Positions 25,303-33,207 of a DNA stretch of 64,000 bases are shown here, piece after piece (the stretch's first letter is position 1; every line of letters starts with the position of its first letter). This stretch comes from JAWLHJ01 sp040904945. Its GTDB lineage: Bacteria; Gemmatimonadota; Gemmatimonadetes; Longimicrobiales; Gaopeijiaceae. Both the position numbers and the translations under genes were made by a program. Location of the stretch: assembly GCA_040904945.1 (NCBI GenBank), contig JBBDSM010000117.1, forward strand, positions 1-64,000, read 5' to 3'. A model generated the notes under the pieces. The model worked only from the letters and a program-made list of their open reading frames with translations, searched no databases and was not told where the DNA came from.

Positions 25303-25809
25303 TCACGATCCCGACATCACCCTCTGTAGATCGATCTCCTGGACGAGCCAGCGGCCGTCTCCGCCGTGTACGACCACGAACGGAACCCCGCGCACCACGG
25401 TCTCCCGGTCGATCCGGAGATCGACGAGGACCTGGCTCGTGGGATGATCCCGACCCGCGACCATCCGCTGCTGGGTCACCATGTAGTCCTGGTGCCGGAG
25501 GATGGAGGCGATGGCGTCCATGCGGAGCTCCACCTCCTGCCGTGTCCGGCACGCCTGACCGCCGAACCACGACCCGATCTTCTTGAAGGCGCAGCCGAAG
25601 GTGCTTCCGGTTTCGCCGAGCGACCCCTCGGCCGTACCGAACAGACGCCCCATGGCGTCGAGATCCCGCTGGTTCGCGGCCTGAAGGAAGCGCTCGACGG
25701 AGAGCTGCGGCTCGAGCGCGGTCGCCGGGTTCACCCGCGATGGTGAAGACGCGCATGCGGGTAGGAGGCCCAGGGCCAGCACCACCACCCACTGTCGGAC
25801 TCCGGTCAT
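25303..25809 (-). CDS. Small lipoprotein, unknown function
   Basis: A 168-residue predicted lipoprotein. ATG 25809 has a GAGGGA ribosome-binding site and is followed by a signal sequence with lipobox LLPACASS. The mature part (LSVERFLQAANQRDLDAMGRLF ... VPFVVVHGGDGRWLVQEIDL) reads like a small NTF2/SnoaL-like alpha+beta domain with paired cysteines (FGCAF, GQACR), but I cannot assign a family with certainty. The open frame runs 57 residues further upstream into the gap after clpB without coding character. It lies 91 bases downstream of clpB. Confidence 0.6.
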   Translation of the reverse strand: MTGVRQWVVVLALGLLPACASSPSRVNPATALEPQLSVERFLQAANQRDLDAMGRLFGTAEGSLGETGSTFGCAFKKIGSWFGGQACRTRQEVELRMDAIASILRHQDYMVTQQRMVAGRDHPTSQVLVDLRIDRETVVRGVPFVVVHGGDGRWLVQEIDLQRVMSGS

Positions 25810-25900
25810 CGCGATCCCTCGGTTGTCATGGGTGCAGAAGCCGGAATCTCGACAAAACGCCGGACCGCCGGAAGCCCCGCGAGGGGACGTGAGCCGCGCG

Positions 25901-28597
25901 TCATGACCCCGGGCTCGCGGTACCGGCGGACTCCTGCTCACGATCCGAGCCCCCCGGCCCAGCCTCGCTTCCGCCCCCACCCTCGTCGCCGGGCCGCGAC
26001 GCGGAGCTATCGGTCGACAGGGTCAACGCGCTCCCATCCGGCGCGAGATCCGCGACGACCCGGGTTCCGTCCGCGATCTCCTCGTCGAGCAACCGGAGCG
26101 CCAACGGATCCTGAACGTGCCGCTGAATCGAACGCTTCAACGGACGCGCGCCGAACACCGGGTCGTACCCTTCCTCCGCGAGGAAGCCCCTGGCCGCATC
26201 GGTCACGTCCAGGACGACTCCGACGTCGGCCGCCAGAGCGACCACCCGCTCGAGCTGAAGATCGACGATCCGCCTCAGTTCCGCCTCTCCGAGCGGCCTG
26301 AAGACCACGATGTCGTCGATCCGGTTGAGGAACTCCGGCCGGAAGTGATGATGCAGCTGCTGCCGCACGTCCCTCTCCACCTCGTCCCAATCCGCCGACG
26401 GTCCCGCAGCCAGGATGTTCTGGCTTCCGATGTTCGACGTCATGATGATGACGACGTTGCGGAAATCCACGGTTCGGCCGTGCGAATCGGTCAAGCGTCC
26501 GTCGTCCAGGATCTGAAGGAGGACGTTGAACACCTCGGGATGCGCCTTCTCGATCTCGTCGAAAAGAACGACCGCGTGCGGACGGCGCCGAACCGCCTCC
26601 GTGAGCTGCCCCCCCTCCTCGAAGCCGACGTATCCCGGGGGCGCTCCGATCAACCGTGCAACGGCGTGCTTCTCCATGTACTCGGACATGTCGATGCGCA
26701 CCATCGCCCGCTCGTCATCGAAGATGAACTCCGCGAGCGCCCGCGCCGTTTCGGTCTTGCCGACGCCAGTGGGGCCGAGGAAGACGAACGAGCCCACGGG
26801 CCGGTTCGGGTCCTGAAGGCCGGCGCGCGAGCGGCGAACCGCGTTCGACACCGCCGTGACCGCCTCTTCCTGACCGACCACCCGCTCGCCGAGGTGCTCC
26901 TCGAGATGAGTGAGCCGCTGGCGCTCCGACTCGAGCAGCCGTGACACCGGAATGCCGGTCCACTCGCCGACCACGGTGGCGATGTCGTCGGCGTCGACTT
27001 CCTCACGGAGGTACTTCTGGTCCTTCTGGAGCTCGGCCAGCCGCTCGGCGTGCGCCTGGATTTCGGCCTCGGCCTTCGGGACCTCGCCGTAATTGATCTC
27101 GGCCGCGCGGGTGAGGTCGCCCGTCCGGGTCGCGCGCTCCGCCTCGATCCGCAGCTCGTCGACACGAGACCGGAGCGCCTGGATCTCCTCGATGACGTCC
27201 TTTTCCGCCTGCCAGCGCGCCTTCATCCCCTGGCTCTTCTCGCGCAGCTCGGCGAGCTCTTCCTCGATGGCGGTCCGCCGCTCCCGCGCCGCGCCGTCCG
27301 ATTCCTTCTGGAGTGCCTGCCGCTCGATCTCCAGCTGGACGATTCGGCGCTCCACCTCGTCGATCTCCTGCGGGAGCGAGTCGATCTCGATGCGGAGCCG
27401 GCTGGCGGATTCGTCGATGAGGTCGATCGCCTTGTCGGGCAAGAAACGTCCCCCGATGTAGCGGTCCGAGAGCTTGGCCGCCGCGATGACGGCATCGTCC
27501 GTGATACGGACCCCGTGATGGACCTCGTAGCGCTCCTTTAGCCCCCGGAGGATCGCCACCGTGTCTTCGACCGAGGGGGGCGCGACGAACACCGGCTGGA
27601 AGCGGCGCTCGAGCGCGGGGTCCTTCTCGATGTGCTTGCGGTACTCGTCGAGCGTCGTGGCCCCCACGACCCGGAGCTCACCGCGAGCGAGCGCGGGCTT
27701 GAGCATGTTTCCGGCGTCGACGGCGCCTTCGGCCGCCCCGGCGCCCACGATGGTGTGCATCTCGTCGATGAAGATGACGTAGCGGCCGTCCGCCTCCGTG
27801 ATCTCCTTCAGCACCGCCTTCATGCGCTCCTCGAACTCGCCGCGGTACTTGGCTCCGGCCAGCATCGCCGAAATGTCGAGCAAGAGAAGCTTCTTGTTGG
27901 AGAGCGAGGTGGGGATGTCGCCTTCCACCATACGCTGGGCCAGGCCCTCGACGATGGCCGTCTTGCCGACGCCGGGCTCACCGATCAGCACCGGATTGTT
28001 CTTGGTGCGGCGCGCCAGGACCTTGATGACGCGGCGGATCTCCTCGTCCCGGCCGATGACGGGATCGAGCTTCCCCCTGCGGGCCTGCTCCGTGAGGTCG
28101 GTCGAGAAGCGCGCGAGGGCCTGAAAGCTGTCCTCGGGGGTCTGGTCCGTCACCCGGTGCGATCCGCGCACCGCGTCGGTCGCGGCCCGGACCTCGGACA
28201 GGTTCGCGCCGGCGTCCCGGAGGATCCGCCCCGCATCGTCCTTCTCGCCCGTCAACCCGAGCAGCAGATGCTCCGTAGAGACATACTCGTCCTCGAGCTC
28301 CCGGGCAGCATCCTGAGCGGCGTCCAGCGCCTTGCGGAGGTCGCGTGAAAGATGGGGCTCCGCACCGCCCTCGACTCGGGCCATCCGGTCCAGCGCCTCG
28401 CCGACGCGCTCCCGGACCAGTCCGATCTGGACCTCCAGCTTCTGAAGGATCGGGACGACGATCCCGTCCTGCTGCTGGAGCAGCGCGTGGAGCAGGTGCG
28501 CCCCATGCACCTCGGCGTTCCCGCGTCGCCGGGCCTCTTCGCCGGCCGCCTGGAGCGCCTCGGCGGACTTCACGGTCAATCGATCGGCACTGAGCAT
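25901..28597 (-). CDS. clpB: ATP-dependent disaggregase ClpB
   Basis: An 898-residue Hsp100 chaperone that extracts proteins from aggregates together with DnaK. Order: N-terminal Clp repeat domain (1-150), NBD1 with Walker A GEPGVGKT and VIFIDEMHTIVGAG, the long coiled-coil middle domain (about 400-530), NBD2 with GPTGVGKT and VVLFDEIEKAHPEV, and the C-terminal oligomerisation domain. A Ser/Gly/Glu-rich 50-residue tail (EGGGGSEAGPGGSDRE) exceeds the usual end. Start at ATG 28597 (MLSADRLTVKSAEAL). No CIRCE element is seen upstream; a CTTGAG on the minus strand at 28675-28680 and a 6-bp inverted repeat at 28632-28648 are the only candidate control elements. Confidence 0.97.
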   Translation of the reverse strand: MLSADRLTVKSAEALQAAGEEARRRGNAEVHGAHLLHALLQQQDGIVVPILQKLEVQIGLVRERVGEALDRMARVEGGAEPHLSRDLRKALDAAQDAARELEDEYVSTEHLLLGLTGEKDDAGRILRDAGANLSEVRAATDAVRGSHRVTDQTPEDSFQALARFSTDLTEQARRGKLDPVIGRDEEIRRVIKVLARRTKNNPVLIGEPGVGKTAIVEGLAQRMVEGDIPTSLSNKKLLLLDISAMLAGAKYRGEFEERMKAVLKEITEADGRYVIFIDEMHTIVGAGAAEGAVDAGNMLKPALARGELRVVGATTLDEYRKHIEKDPALERRFQPVFVAPPSVEDTVAILRGLKERYEVHHGVRITDDAVIAAAKLSDRYIGGRFLPDKAIDLIDESASRLRIEIDSLPQEIDEVERRIVQLEIERQALQKESDGAARERRTAIEEELAELREKSQGMKARWQAEKDVIEEIQALRSRVDELRIEAERATRTGDLTRAAEINYGEVPKAEAEIQAHAERLAELQKDQKYLREEVDADDIATVVGEWTGIPVSRLLESERQRLTHLEEHLGERVVGQEEAVTAVSNAVRRSRAGLQDPNRPVGSFVFLGPTGVGKTETARALAEFIFDDERAMVRIDMSEYMEKHAVARLIGAPPGYVGFEEGGQLTEAVRRRPHAVVLFDEIEKAHPEVFNVLLQILDDGRLTDSHGRTVDFRNVVIIMTSNIGSQNILAAGPSADWDEVERDVRQQLHHHFRPEFLNRIDDIVVFRPLGEAELRRIVDLQLERVVALAADVGVVLDVTDAARGFLAEEGYDPVFGARPLKRSIQRHVQDPLALRLLDEEIADGTRVVADLAPDGSALTLSTDSSASRPGDEGGGGSEAGPGGSDREQESAGTASPGS

Positions 28598-28631
28598 CGC
28601 TTCGCCCTCTCGGCCTCGAGTTCGGTCACGA

Positions 28632-28648
28632 TCTGCCACTTCGGCAGA
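28632..28648. repeat. Inverted repeat in clpB leader
   Basis: TCTGCC (28632-28637) and GGCAGA (28643-28648) form a 6-bp stem with loop ACTTC, about 35 bases before the clpB start. It could be an operator or a small leader hairpin; no known heat-shock operator is matched. Confidence 0.3.
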
Positions 28649-28695
28649 CCTGCGTGTCTATCGCCCTATAAGAACTCAAGATCCGGGCCAGGCAC

Positions 28696-28713
28696 GGCTC
28701 CCTCCGGGGAGCC
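28696..28713 (-). terminator. Hairpin downstream of M48 protease gene
   Basis: GGCTCCC (28696-28702) pairs perfectly with GGGAGCC (28707-28713) around a 4-base loop, 14 bases after the protease stop codon. There is no U-tract on the minus strand, so termination would be inefficient and read-through into clpB is possible. Confidence 0.4.
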
Positions 28714-28727
28714 CAGTCGCGATCCGG

Positions 28728-30164
28728 TCAGGGCAGCGGCTCGCCTGTCACCCACTTGATGAGTCGTCCGCTGGACATCACCTCTTCCGGCGTCACCCGG
28801 TTGATCCGCGCCAGGGTCTCGATGGACGCAGGAGACGCGTTGCGCTGCAGGTATGAGGAGAGCGACGTAGCCCCGGACAGACTCCGGATGTCGAGGCGCC
28901 AAGGCTGCACAGCCAGGATGGCGCGATCATTGAGGGTCCTGAAACTGCTGATCGTCGCCGCGACCCTCCCGGCATGGCTCGACCATGTGCTCGCGCTGGC
29001 TCCGTAGCCGAGTATGCGGTAGGTCACGCCCTCGTGCCGAACGAACGCAACCTCGCCTCGCACGGTCCCGCCCTCGGTCGTCGCCTCGAAGTCCGCCCTC
29101 GCCTTGGCCACTCCGTCCGTCGATTCCTGACGGACGGCGCCCCCCGCGATCCCCTCCTGGGCCAGGAACTCGCGCAGCGCGGCTACTGGATCGGATGCGT
29201 CCTGGGCTACCTCCACGGTCATGACCGCCTCCTCGCCGGGCTCGATGGCCGCCACGACCGTTCGCTGGTTGATCGTCTGCCAGCCCGAAGGAAAGGTCAG
29301 CTCGAACTCCAGCTCGGGATGGACGAAGCGTGTGTCCTTGAAGTATCCCTGGCGGGGGTCTTCACCGAAGACCATGCCGTCGAGATGCTCGAGGTAGCGA
29401 TCCCGGGCGACCGTCCCGTCGGTCGGGAAACCCTCTTCGGCGATGGTCTCGCGGATATTCTCCGCCCGGTTCTCGGGATACGGGTGGGTGAGCTGCCACT
29501 CCGGAATCCTGCCCTCGGAGCCGCCGCCCGCCTGCGCCAGCATCTCGAACACCCCGATCATGGAGGTCGGATCGTAGCCCTCACGGGAGATGTAACGGAG
29601 CCCGAGCTCGTCGGACTGCGTCTCGTCGCCACGCGAGTAGCTGAGATTCATCAGCTGCATACCCGCGCTCAGGAGTCCTCCGACCCTGCGGATGTCCTCG
29701 GAAAGCACCATCCCGACGCCCAGGCCGATCTGCTGGAGCTGCTGTCGGCTGATCTGCGACACGGAGTGACGCGCGGTGACGTGTCCGATTTCGTGGCCCA
29801 ACACGCCCGCGAGCTCGGCCTCCGAGTCGAAGTGCGCCAGGATGCCGCGGGTGACGTAGATGAAGCCACCGGGAAGCGCGAAGGCGTTCACCGTCGGATC
29901 ATCGATGACGCGGAACGTCCAGGGCAGACCGGGACGCTCGGACACGGCCGCCAGCCGGAGCCCCAGCGCCGACACATAACTCTGCAGCTCTGGGTTGTCG
30001 ACCAGCCCGAGCTGGGCGCTGATCTGCGGATCGGCCTCCCGTCCCATCGCGATCTCCTGGGACTCGCTGACCAGCGACAGCTCGCGCTCTCCAGTCGCGG
30101 GGTTCACGGCACAGCCCGCTACGAGGAGGAGAAGGGGGACGAGAAGGGAGCGTTTGAGCTTCAT
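28728..30164 (-). CDS. M48 family metalloprotease, lipoprotein
   Basis: A 478-residue predicted outer-face lipoprotein protease: lipobox LLLVAGCAVNP near residue 18, then an M48 peptidase domain with zinc motif HEIGHVTARH, the downstream glutamate ligand in DETQSDELGLRY, and HPYPENRAENI. Residues about 300-400 form an added beta domain, and the C-terminus (SLSSYLQRNASPASIETLARINRV) is a LysM-like segment seen in BepA-like/YfgC-like M48 proteins with roles in outer-membrane quality control. The start at ATG 30164 gives the lipobox its normal position. Whether it degrades misfolded envelope proteins here is inference. Confidence 0.9.
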   Translation of the reverse strand: MKLKRSLLVPLLLLVAGCAVNPATGERELSLVSESQEIAMGREADPQISAQLGLVDNPELQSYVSALGLRLAAVSERPGLPWTFRVIDDPTVNAFALPGGFIYVTRGILAHFDSEAELAGVLGHEIGHVTARHSVSQISRQQLQQIGLGVGMVLSEDIRRVGGLLSAGMQLMNLSYSRGDETQSDELGLRYISREGYDPTSMIGVFEMLAQAGGGSEGRIPEWQLTHPYPENRAENIRETIAEEGFPTDGTVARDRYLEHLDGMVFGEDPRQGYFKDTRFVHPELEFELTFPSGWQTINQRTVVAAIEPGEEAVMTVEVAQDASDPVAALREFLAQEGIAGGAVRQESTDGVAKARADFEATTEGGTVRGEVAFVRHEGVTYRILGYGASASTWSSHAGRVAATISSFRTLNDRAILAVQPWRLDIRSLSGATSLSSYLQRNASPASIETLARINRVTPEEVMSSGRLIKWVTGEPLP

Positions 30165-30255
30165 GGCACGGTCTCGCTTCGGCTTGGAGGTCGGGCGTTC
30201 CGATGTTCTAATGTGCGTGGACGGCATATACACCGCATCAACCGAGCCACGCATC

Positions 30256-30591
30256 ATGAAAAGCTCCATCTATACACTGAGAGTCGTCGTCCTGTGCCTC
30301 TCGGCTGCGCTCGGATGCGGCGACCGCCCCAGCGACCGGGGCCTCGCCGTGTCTCGAGCTCGCTTCGTCGACACGTACGTGGACCTCAGGGCAGAGGCGC
30401 TCCGCGCCGAATCCGAAATGCTGACCGATAGCGCACGCGCGACAGTACTGGCGCGGCACGGCGTCACCGAGGAGGAGTTGCTCGACTTCGCGGAAGCCAT
30501 GGGCGGCGATCTGGACTACATGCGGGACCTCTGGAACGAGATCGAACTCCGTCTCGACTCCCTCCCGCCGGTGATGGACTCAGCTCGGTAG
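30256..30591 (+). CDS. Small helical lipoprotein, DUF4296-like
   Basis: A 111-residue protein starting MKSSIYTLRV with a signal sequence ending at ALGCGD, a probable lipobox. The mature part is all-helical: ARFVDTYVDLRAEALRAESEM, ARHGVTEEELLDFAEAMGGD and NEIELRLDSL. The spacing resembles the DUF4296 lipoproteins of Bacteroidota. It starts 91 bases from the divergent M48 gene. Its last 12 bases overlap the 3' end of the convergent barrel-like gene. Confidence 0.6.
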   Translation: MKSSIYTLRVVVLCLSAALGCGDRPSDRGLAVSRARFVDTYVDLRAEALRAESEMLTDSARATVLARHGVTEEELLDFAEAMGGDLDYMRDLWNEIELRLDSLPPVMDSAR

Positions 30592-31179
30592 CTTGAACCC
30601 GACGGCCAACGCTTCCCGGTCGCCGAACGTCGCGCCGAAGCGAATCATCCAGCCCGACGTCAGCACGATGTCGCCGCCGACGTCGAACGCGCCGGAGAAG
30701 TCGACGCTGTCTCCGTCTCCGGACGCGAAGTCGAGCGCCACGTGTCCGCCGCCGTAGGGGCTGAAGATGACGCCCCCGTCGGACGAGCCGCTCCAACCGA
30801 CGACGATTCCGAGCGGGACGCTGACCACCGTCTCGTTCCCCACCCCGGCGCCGAGCCCGGACCACCACGCCACGTCGATGTCGGCGTTCTCCACGCCGCG
30901 GGCGAGGAAGCCGGAGACGTCCACCCCACCGGCGATCACGGCGTCACCCGGCTCGTTCTCCTCGGTCACGGCGAAGCGGTAGCCGAGCCCCACGGGTCCG
31001 GCTTCGTGTCGGAGCGTAGCCAGCACGCCCAGGCGGTCGCCGGTCCCGTTAAGGAAGAAGAGGCTCATTCCGGAAGGAGCGACCGGGCTGATGAACGCAG
31101 GGCTGTCCCAAGCGATCTGGGCCGAAGCCGGCATGGCCAGCACGAGGACGGCGAATAGGGCAAGGACGGACCGTTTCAA
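30580..31179 (-). CDS. Secreted small beta-barrel-like protein, unknown function
   Basis: A 199-residue protein with a cleavable signal (ALFAVLVLAMPASAQ). The mature sequence alternates hydrophobic and Gly/Asp residues (GLGYRFAVTEEN, VSVPLGIVVGWSG, VALDFASGDGDSVDF, SGWMIRFGATFGD), a pattern of an 8-10-strand outer-membrane barrel. TTG start at 31179 with a GGGAGAG ribosome-binding site 5 bases before it. No family assigned. It converges on, and overlaps by 12 bases, the small lipoprotein gene. Confidence 0.6.
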   Translation of the reverse strand: MKRSVLALFAVLVLAMPASAQIAWDSPAFISPVAPSGMSLFFLNGTGDRLGVLATLRHEAGPVGLGYRFAVTEENEPGDAVIAGGVDVSGFLARGVENADIDVAWWSGLGAGVGNETVVSVPLGIVVGWSGSSDGGVIFSPYGGGHVALDFASGDGDSVDFSGAFDVGGDIVLTSGWMIRFGATFGDREALAVGFKLPS

Positions 31180-31245
31180 GGAACTCTCCCGGGGTTCACG
31201 AGGTAGCGTGCGACGCGGTATGCGTCGGGGTGGATACTTCTACAC

Positions 31246-31653
31246 ATGAGGTTGCAAGTGGCGTTCCAACGGGTCTACACCGGCGCTCCCTGGGAGGATC
31301 GGGTCGGGTACTGCCGGGCGCTGCGCGCCGGTGACCGGATCTTCGTGACCGGCACCGTCGCGGTGGAGCCGGACGGGTCGGTTCATGCCCCCGGCGACGC
31401 CTACCGCCAGGCGGTCCGCGCCCTCGAGATCATCCGCGGCGCGCTCGAAGAGCTGGGCGCGAGTCCCGAGCACGTGACGCGCACGCGCATGTTCGTGACG
31501 GACATCGAGCGATGGGAGGAGTACGGGCGCGCCCACGCCGAGTTCTTCGGAGATCACCGCCCCACCACGTCCCTGGTCGAGGTGAGCCGGCTCATGGACC
31601 CGGCCATGCTCATCGAGATCGAAGCGGACGCCGTGGCGCCTACCCGCCCCTGA
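31246..31653 (+). CDS. Rid/YjgF-family protein lacking the RidA catalytic arginine
   Basis: A 135-residue Rid-family trimer-forming protein (GYCRALRAGDRIFVTGTVAV, YRQAVRALEIIRGALEELGA, IEIEADAV). In RidA the imine-deaminating arginine lies in PARSCVEVARL; here the aligned segment reads PTTSLVEVSRL, so the Arg is replaced by Thr. That places it among Rid subgroups without proven enamine/imine deaminase activity. It is convergent with guaA, 3 bases apart. ATG 31246 starts shortly after a GGGGTGG stretch. Confidence 0.85.
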   Translation: MRLQVAFQRVYTGAPWEDRVGYCRALRAGDRIFVTGTVAVEPDGSVHAPGDAYRQAVRALEIIRGALEELGASPEHVTRTRMFVTDIERWEEYGRAHAEFFGDHRPTTSLVEVSRLMDPAMLIEIEADAVAPTRP

Positions 31654-31656
31654 CCG

Positions 31657-33207
31657 TCACTCCCACTCGATGGTGGCGGGTGGCTTCGAGCTGATGTCGT
31701 AGGTCACCCGGTTCACGCCCCGCACCTCGTTGATGATGCGCGTGGAGATCCGAGCGAGCACATCGTGCGGGAACGGATACCAGTCCGCGGTCATGCCGTC
31801 CCGCGACGTGACGGCCCGGAGAGCGAGCACGTTCTCGTACGTGCGCGCGTCGCCCATGACGCCGACCGACTGGACCGGCAGCAATACCGCGAACGCCTGC
31901 CAGATCTCGTCGTACAGTCCGGCCTCACGGATCTCTTCCAGGTAGATCGCGTCGGCCTCGCGCAGGACCGCCAGCCGCTCCGGAGTCACGTCACCGAGGA
32001 TCCGGATGGCGAGCCCCGGGCCCGGGAACGGATGCCGTCCCACGAAGTCCTCGGGAAGCCCGAGCTCCCGACCGACCTGCCGCACCTCGTCCTTGAACAG
32101 CTCCCGCAGGGGTTCGATCAGCTCGAAGGGGAGATTCTCCGGTAACCCGCCGACGTTGTGGTGCGTCTTGATGGTCACCGACGGCCCACCGACGGACACG
32201 GACTCGATCACGTCCGGATAGAGCGTGCCCTGCACCAGGAAGGCCGCGTCGGCACCCTCTCGGTCCGCCGTGTCCCGGAACACCTCGATGAAGCGGTTCC
32301 CGATCGCCTTCCGCTTGGCCTCGGGGTCGGTCACGCCCTCCAGATCCCCGAGGAAGGCCTCCGCAGCGTCCTCTACGACCAGCCGCATCTCATAGTGGCT
32401 CCGGAACATCCGCTCCACCTGCTCCCGCTCGTGCTTCCGGAGCAGCCCGTGGTCCACGAAGATGCACGTAAGCCGGTCGCCGATCGCGCGGTGCACGAGC
32501 ACGGCCGCGACCGAAGAGTCCACCCCTCCGGACAGCCCGCAGATCGCCCCCCGGTCACCGATCTGCTCACGGATGCGTTCGATCGTGTCGTCGATGAACG
32601 CCCCGGCGGTCCACGTCGGGCGGCATCCCGCGACCTCGAACAGGAAGTTCGAGAGGATCTCGTCGCCCCGGTGGGTGTGCGCCACCTCCGGGTGGAACTG
32701 GACTCCGTAGATCTTCCGCCGCTCGTCGGCGAACGCCGCGACGGGCAGCGTCTTGGTCGAGGCCAACGACGCGAATCCCGGCGGCGGCTCCAGCACGTGA
32801 TCGCCATGCGAGCACCAGACGGTGGTCGACTCGCCCGGGTCGAAGCCGGCGAACAGATTCTCTCCGCGTTGCACCTCGAGCTCCGCCCGCCCGTACTCGC
32901 GCTTCCCCTGCTCCACCTTCGCCCCCTCCAACAGGGCGATGAGCTGCATCCCGTAGCAGATGCCCAGGACCGGAAAGCCCGCCTCCAGGAGCTCCTTCTC
33001 GACCGTCGGCACGCCCTCATCGTACACGGACGACGGCCCCCCGCTCAGGATGACCGCCGTCGGGCCCCACTCGCGGATCCACTCGAGCGACCGGGTCGGC
33101 GGATGGATCTCGCAGTAGACACGCTCCTCGCGGATACGCCGTGCGATCAGCTGCGTGAACTGCGATCCGAAGTCGAGGATCAGAACCTTGTCGTGCTCCT
33201 GGCTCAT
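31657..33207 (-). CDS. guaA: GMP synthase (glutamine-hydrolysing)
   Basis: A 516-residue enzyme converting XMP to GMP. The class I amidotransferase domain has the nucleophile in GICYGMQLIA and the His/Glu in VQFHPEVAHT. The ATP-pyrophosphatase domain has GLSGGVDSSVAA and FVDHGLLRK. The C-terminal dimerisation domain ends KPPATIEWE, as expected. ATG 33207 overlaps the proS stop by one base (TGATG). The start MSQEHDKVLILDFGSQ is chosen over a longer open frame. Last gene of the mreB-to-guaA series. Confidence 0.97.
   Translation of the reverse strand: MSQEHDKVLILDFGSQFTQLIARRIREERVYCEIHPPTRSLEWIREWGPTAVILSGGPSSVYDEGVPTVEKELLEAGFPVLGICYGMQLIALLEGAKVEQGKREYGRAELEVQRGENLFAGFDPGESTTVWCSHGDHVLEPPPGFASLASTKTLPVAAFADERRKIYGVQFHPEVAHTHRGDEILSNFLFEVAGCRPTWTAGAFIDDTIERIREQIGDRGAICGLSGGVDSSVAAVLVHRAIGDRLTCIFVDHGLLRKHEREQVERMFRSHYEMRLVVEDAAEAFLGDLEGVTDPEAKRKAIGNRFIEVFRDTADREGADAAFLVQGTLYPDVIESVSVGGPSVTIKTHHNVGGLPENLPFELIEPLRELFKDEVRQVGRELGLPEDFVGRHPFPGPGLAIRILGDVTPERLAVLREADAIYLEEIREAGLYDEIWQAFAVLLPVQSVGVMGDARTYENVLALRAVTSRDGMTADWYPFPHDVLARISTRIINEVRGVNRVTYDISSKPPATIEWE

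Noticed and set aside
28598..28727. Heat-shock control element (CIRCE, HAIR or sigma32) upstream of clpB
   Set aside because: No TTAGCACTC or GAGTGCTAA half-sites are present; only a lone CTTGAG without a matching -10 was found.
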